Shown here one piece after another: positions 61,621 to 64,000 of a stretch of DNA of 64,000 nucleotides (positions are counted from its first letter, which is position 1; every line of letters begins with the position of its first letter). This DNA comes from Cranoglanis bouderius (taxonomy: Eukaryota > Chordata > Actinopteri > Siluriformes > Cranoglanididae). The stretch lies in assembly GCA_023630585.1 (NCBI GenBank), contig CM042566.1, positions 2,098,254 through 2,162,253 on the forward strand, in the 5' to 3' direction. Under the pieces are notes generated by a model, which worked only from the letters and a program-made list of their open reading frames with translations, was not told the origin of the DNA and ran no database searches. Position numbers and translations under genes: made by a program.

Positions 61621-61973
61621 TCTGTTTTTTCGAGTGTGTGTGTTATTGATGCATTAAAATAATTCTAATGAACTACTAATATTTATTATCCATTTGAAAA
61701 TCATGGTTTGAATATGGAACAGTTGATCTGTTTTCTTTCTTTTTCTTTCAGCAGTGTATGCGTGAGCGATTCCTATGTAATTCCTATATGCATTCCTATA
61801 AGTCTAAAAAAACAAACAAACTAACAAAAAACAAAAACAAACAAAAAAAAAACAGAACATATAATTTTACAGGAAGAAGAAAGTTCCTGACACTTTACAC
61901 TGTGATTTTATTTGACTGCTTCGGTGTGTCTTATAATCAGTGATCCCGGTAGTATAATGACTTTGGAGGACAT

Positions 61974-62320
61974 ACAGTACATAACATGTTATAATGCATT
62001 CATCATGTATTATTCACATCATTATAATTATTTATGAAAGGGCATTACAGTTTATAACATTGTTTAAAATACATTTATACTGTAAAATGGTTAAAAGAAT
62101 GCATTGTACAGTAAGTAGTGCTTACACATTTTACTGCAATTATCTCTTCTCATAATGCACTATGCAAAGTGGGGCTTAGTGATACTACTTCTAATGCATC
62201 ATGTGAACAAGTCCCAAATGCATAATAAACCTATACAGTGTAATGCATTTTTGTAAATAATTATAACAATGTGTATAATGCCTTATAAATGCATTATAAC
62301 ATGGTATGAAGGTGCTCATA
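61974..62320. mobile_element. MITE-like palindromic element, about 350 bp
   Basis: The left arm (cataacatgttataatgcat at about 61979) pairs with the right arm (atgcattataacatggtatg at about 62290). The inner parts also pair: tcattataattatttatgaa left with ttgtaaataattataacaat right. Arms are about 80 bp or longer with a loop near 62100-62210. No coding capacity. Confidence 0.8.
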
Positions 62321-63310
62321 TACTGTAGACAGTTTATAGATAAGATAGAGATAATTATAGATATGACCTTAGAAAAAATGTTAGGCAACTGTCTTATGAT
62401 GGAGGAAATGATCCAAATTCTGTAAATAACACCTTCTGTGAAGGCCATATACTATAAAATGAACTAAGAACACATTCATAACATGATATATACATTCACA
62501 AGACCTTAAACAAGGTGGTGGTGGTGGTGGTGGGGTGGGGTGGGGGGGTATTGGTACTCAACCTAATTATAAGGCCACCACTCATGTATTTACACCCTGA
62601 AGGATAAACTTTATTAAATCTTTTTGTTTTCTGAGAATGCAGATTTTGTGAAACGTGGTATATGTTCATGACTGACACATGCTTCCACTGAGACACATAA
62701 AGCCAATGTGACAGAGCGGCGTAACACACTCTGAGGAACGCACTATCCGCCCTCTTCCACATACATGAGCTGACAGATGCCCATGATTGGCTAGTGTTGC
62801 TGTGATTGACAGGAGAGAGATAGTGTGCCCCTCCCACCCAGAGAAATCTGGAAGATAGTGTGCCCCGCCCACTCAGAAGCCAGGAGCATAGCAATCCAAG
62901 ATGAGACTATTTGCAAGGCACGGGTGCTTGATAAGGCGTGGCACGTACTGTACCTGACCCAGTAGGATTTGTTCACTTGGTGGCACCTAAGGCAAGCTCA
63001 TGCTAGCAGATTAAAATTCAATCATGAGGCTGCTGTATCCCAGAGCACGTTGTAAAGAGTGGGAGAAAGACAGAATAAGTGACAGTGACAGAGACGGAAG
63101 AGAAATTAATGGATCGAAGATCAGATGCAGGAGGTTTGAAGATCAGATGGATGAGGACGAACCGCCCTCTTGGGCTAACCGAGAGTAAATGTTCTGCTGT
63201 GGCACACACGCTTCACTCAGCATATGTTTCTGATTTGTGGCCATCGGCTGATATAATGAGCTCAGAATGAAGCCAATTTCGAGGCAGCAAGGCAGGATAT
63301 TGGGCAGGAT

Positions 63311-63332
63311 GTGTGTGTGTGTGAGAGAGAAA

Positions 63333-63377
<45 letters not shown>
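63311..63377. repeat. (GT)n-(GA)n microsatellite
   Basis: gt units followed by an interrupted then perfect ga run. Confidence 0.95.
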
Positions 63378-63380
<3 letters not shown>

Positions 63381-63489
63381 GGAGAAGCCCACAAGCTGGA
63401 CATGTAATATTCATTTCCATCGATCAGGCAAAAATGTAGATCAACTGATCTGAGTTTTATAAAACTGTCTAAAAAGTATAAATGTATAT

Positions 63490-63970
63490 CTGGTAAGGAA
63501 TAAAAGACCGCATGTCATGCTGTTATGGGAAATTAATCAGCAATGGGGTAGTGTGATGAAGCAGAGTTACTGTAACCACCATAGCATTGATTAGTGTTTT
63601 ATTTCTCTTACACCACAGCAATCTGCCAAAGGTTTTATTAAAGAACAACATGTCATATCTGATCAGTTTTTATCCATCGTTCCATCATCAGCATCTCTTT
63701 TTTCTCTCTCGCTTGAAATGAATAAAAACAAACAAACAAAATGCAGACTGCCATGTTACCGAGAAACCAAATTGTGTCCCGAAGATGTCGGAAAACTCAG
63801 AGTTACAGCTTTACCTCTGATTGTTACAAAGCACTGACACTGGAGACTCCTTCCATAAATGTTACATTGCATAAACATCTCCTTACAGGAAATTTCACCA
63901 TAATCTACTATTGATGGAGCTGTAATAGAAAATTATTCACCTTCTGATCAGTCAGAATCGAGAATTCACA
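63490..63970 (+). repeat. Dispersed repeat family, copy P (near full length)
   Basis: Blocks ttaatcagcaatggggtagt, gatgaagcagagttactgta, accacagcaatctgccaaag, ccgaagatgtcggaaaactc, gagactccttccataaatgt and ttctgatcagtcagaatcga. Confidence 0.82.
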
Positions 63971-64000
63971 ACAGAGACAAACGCGGGCCAAACATATAGA

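Larger units (their letters stand above)
58941..64000. other. Intergenic stretch to window end
   Basis: Contains dispersed-family copies N, O and P, a LINE tail, a MITE (61974-62320), a GGT run (62514-62530) and a GA run (63311-63377). About 60500-60830 and 62600-63270 are unique, complex sequence without a supported gene. Confidence 0.55.

Noticed and set aside
1..64000. CRISPR array, operon, bacterial mobile element or integrated virus
   Set aside because: The sequence is vertebrate-like with introns and eukaryotic repeats. The tandem arrays have no spacer pattern, and no viral gene was recognised.

Overview
The window looks like genomic DNA from a teleost fish. Genes are split by introns with GT-AG splice sites, dinucleotide and tetranucleotide microsatellites are dense, and there are Tc1/mariner, LINE, SINE and foldback repeats of the kinds common in fish. 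A catfish-like (siluriform) source is my guess from the look of the repeats; I could not test it.

Positions 3869-45734 (+) hold most of one gene. It encodes a large single-pass membrane protein of the KIAA1549 / KIAA1549-like family. I joined 20 coding exons by hand. Their splice phases close exactly, giving 3424 codons plus stop from the first exon I can see; the first exon with the signal peptide was not found and probably lies upstream of the window. In order the protein has a huge Ser/Pro/Thr-rich mucin-like ectodomain in one 7.2-kb exon (3869-11110), three short exon-pair modules that look SEA-like (11239-24188), a transmembrane exon (26115-26278), and a conserved cytoplasmic tail ending in a possible PDZ ligand (26517-45734). 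The tail resembles human KIAA1549L as I remember it.

About 2.7 kb downstream, on the minus strand, a CpG-rich exon (48451-48748) may be the C11orf91 homologue. Human C11orf91 lies next to KIAA1549L on 11p13 in the same convergent arrangement, so this supports the KIAA1549L call over KIAA1549.

The remainder is intron and intergenic DNA. It holds two degenerate Tc1-like transposons (21371-22884 plus strand; 51655-52870 minus strand), LINE relics, two tRNA-derived SINEs, three long foldback elements (14623-16281, 39826-40900, 61974-62320), two minisatellites (period about 31 bp at 24940-25990; about 32 bp at 42450-43140), many microsatellites, and one dispersed family present about 16 times in both orientations. 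From 49 to 64 kb no firm gene is visible; a possible orphan exon (50283-50365) and a 61-codon ORF (56616-56801) are listed as weak candidates.

The most interesting signals are the trinucleotide-born coding repeat in the giant exon, the three-fold duplicated exon-pair modules, and the long foldback elements.
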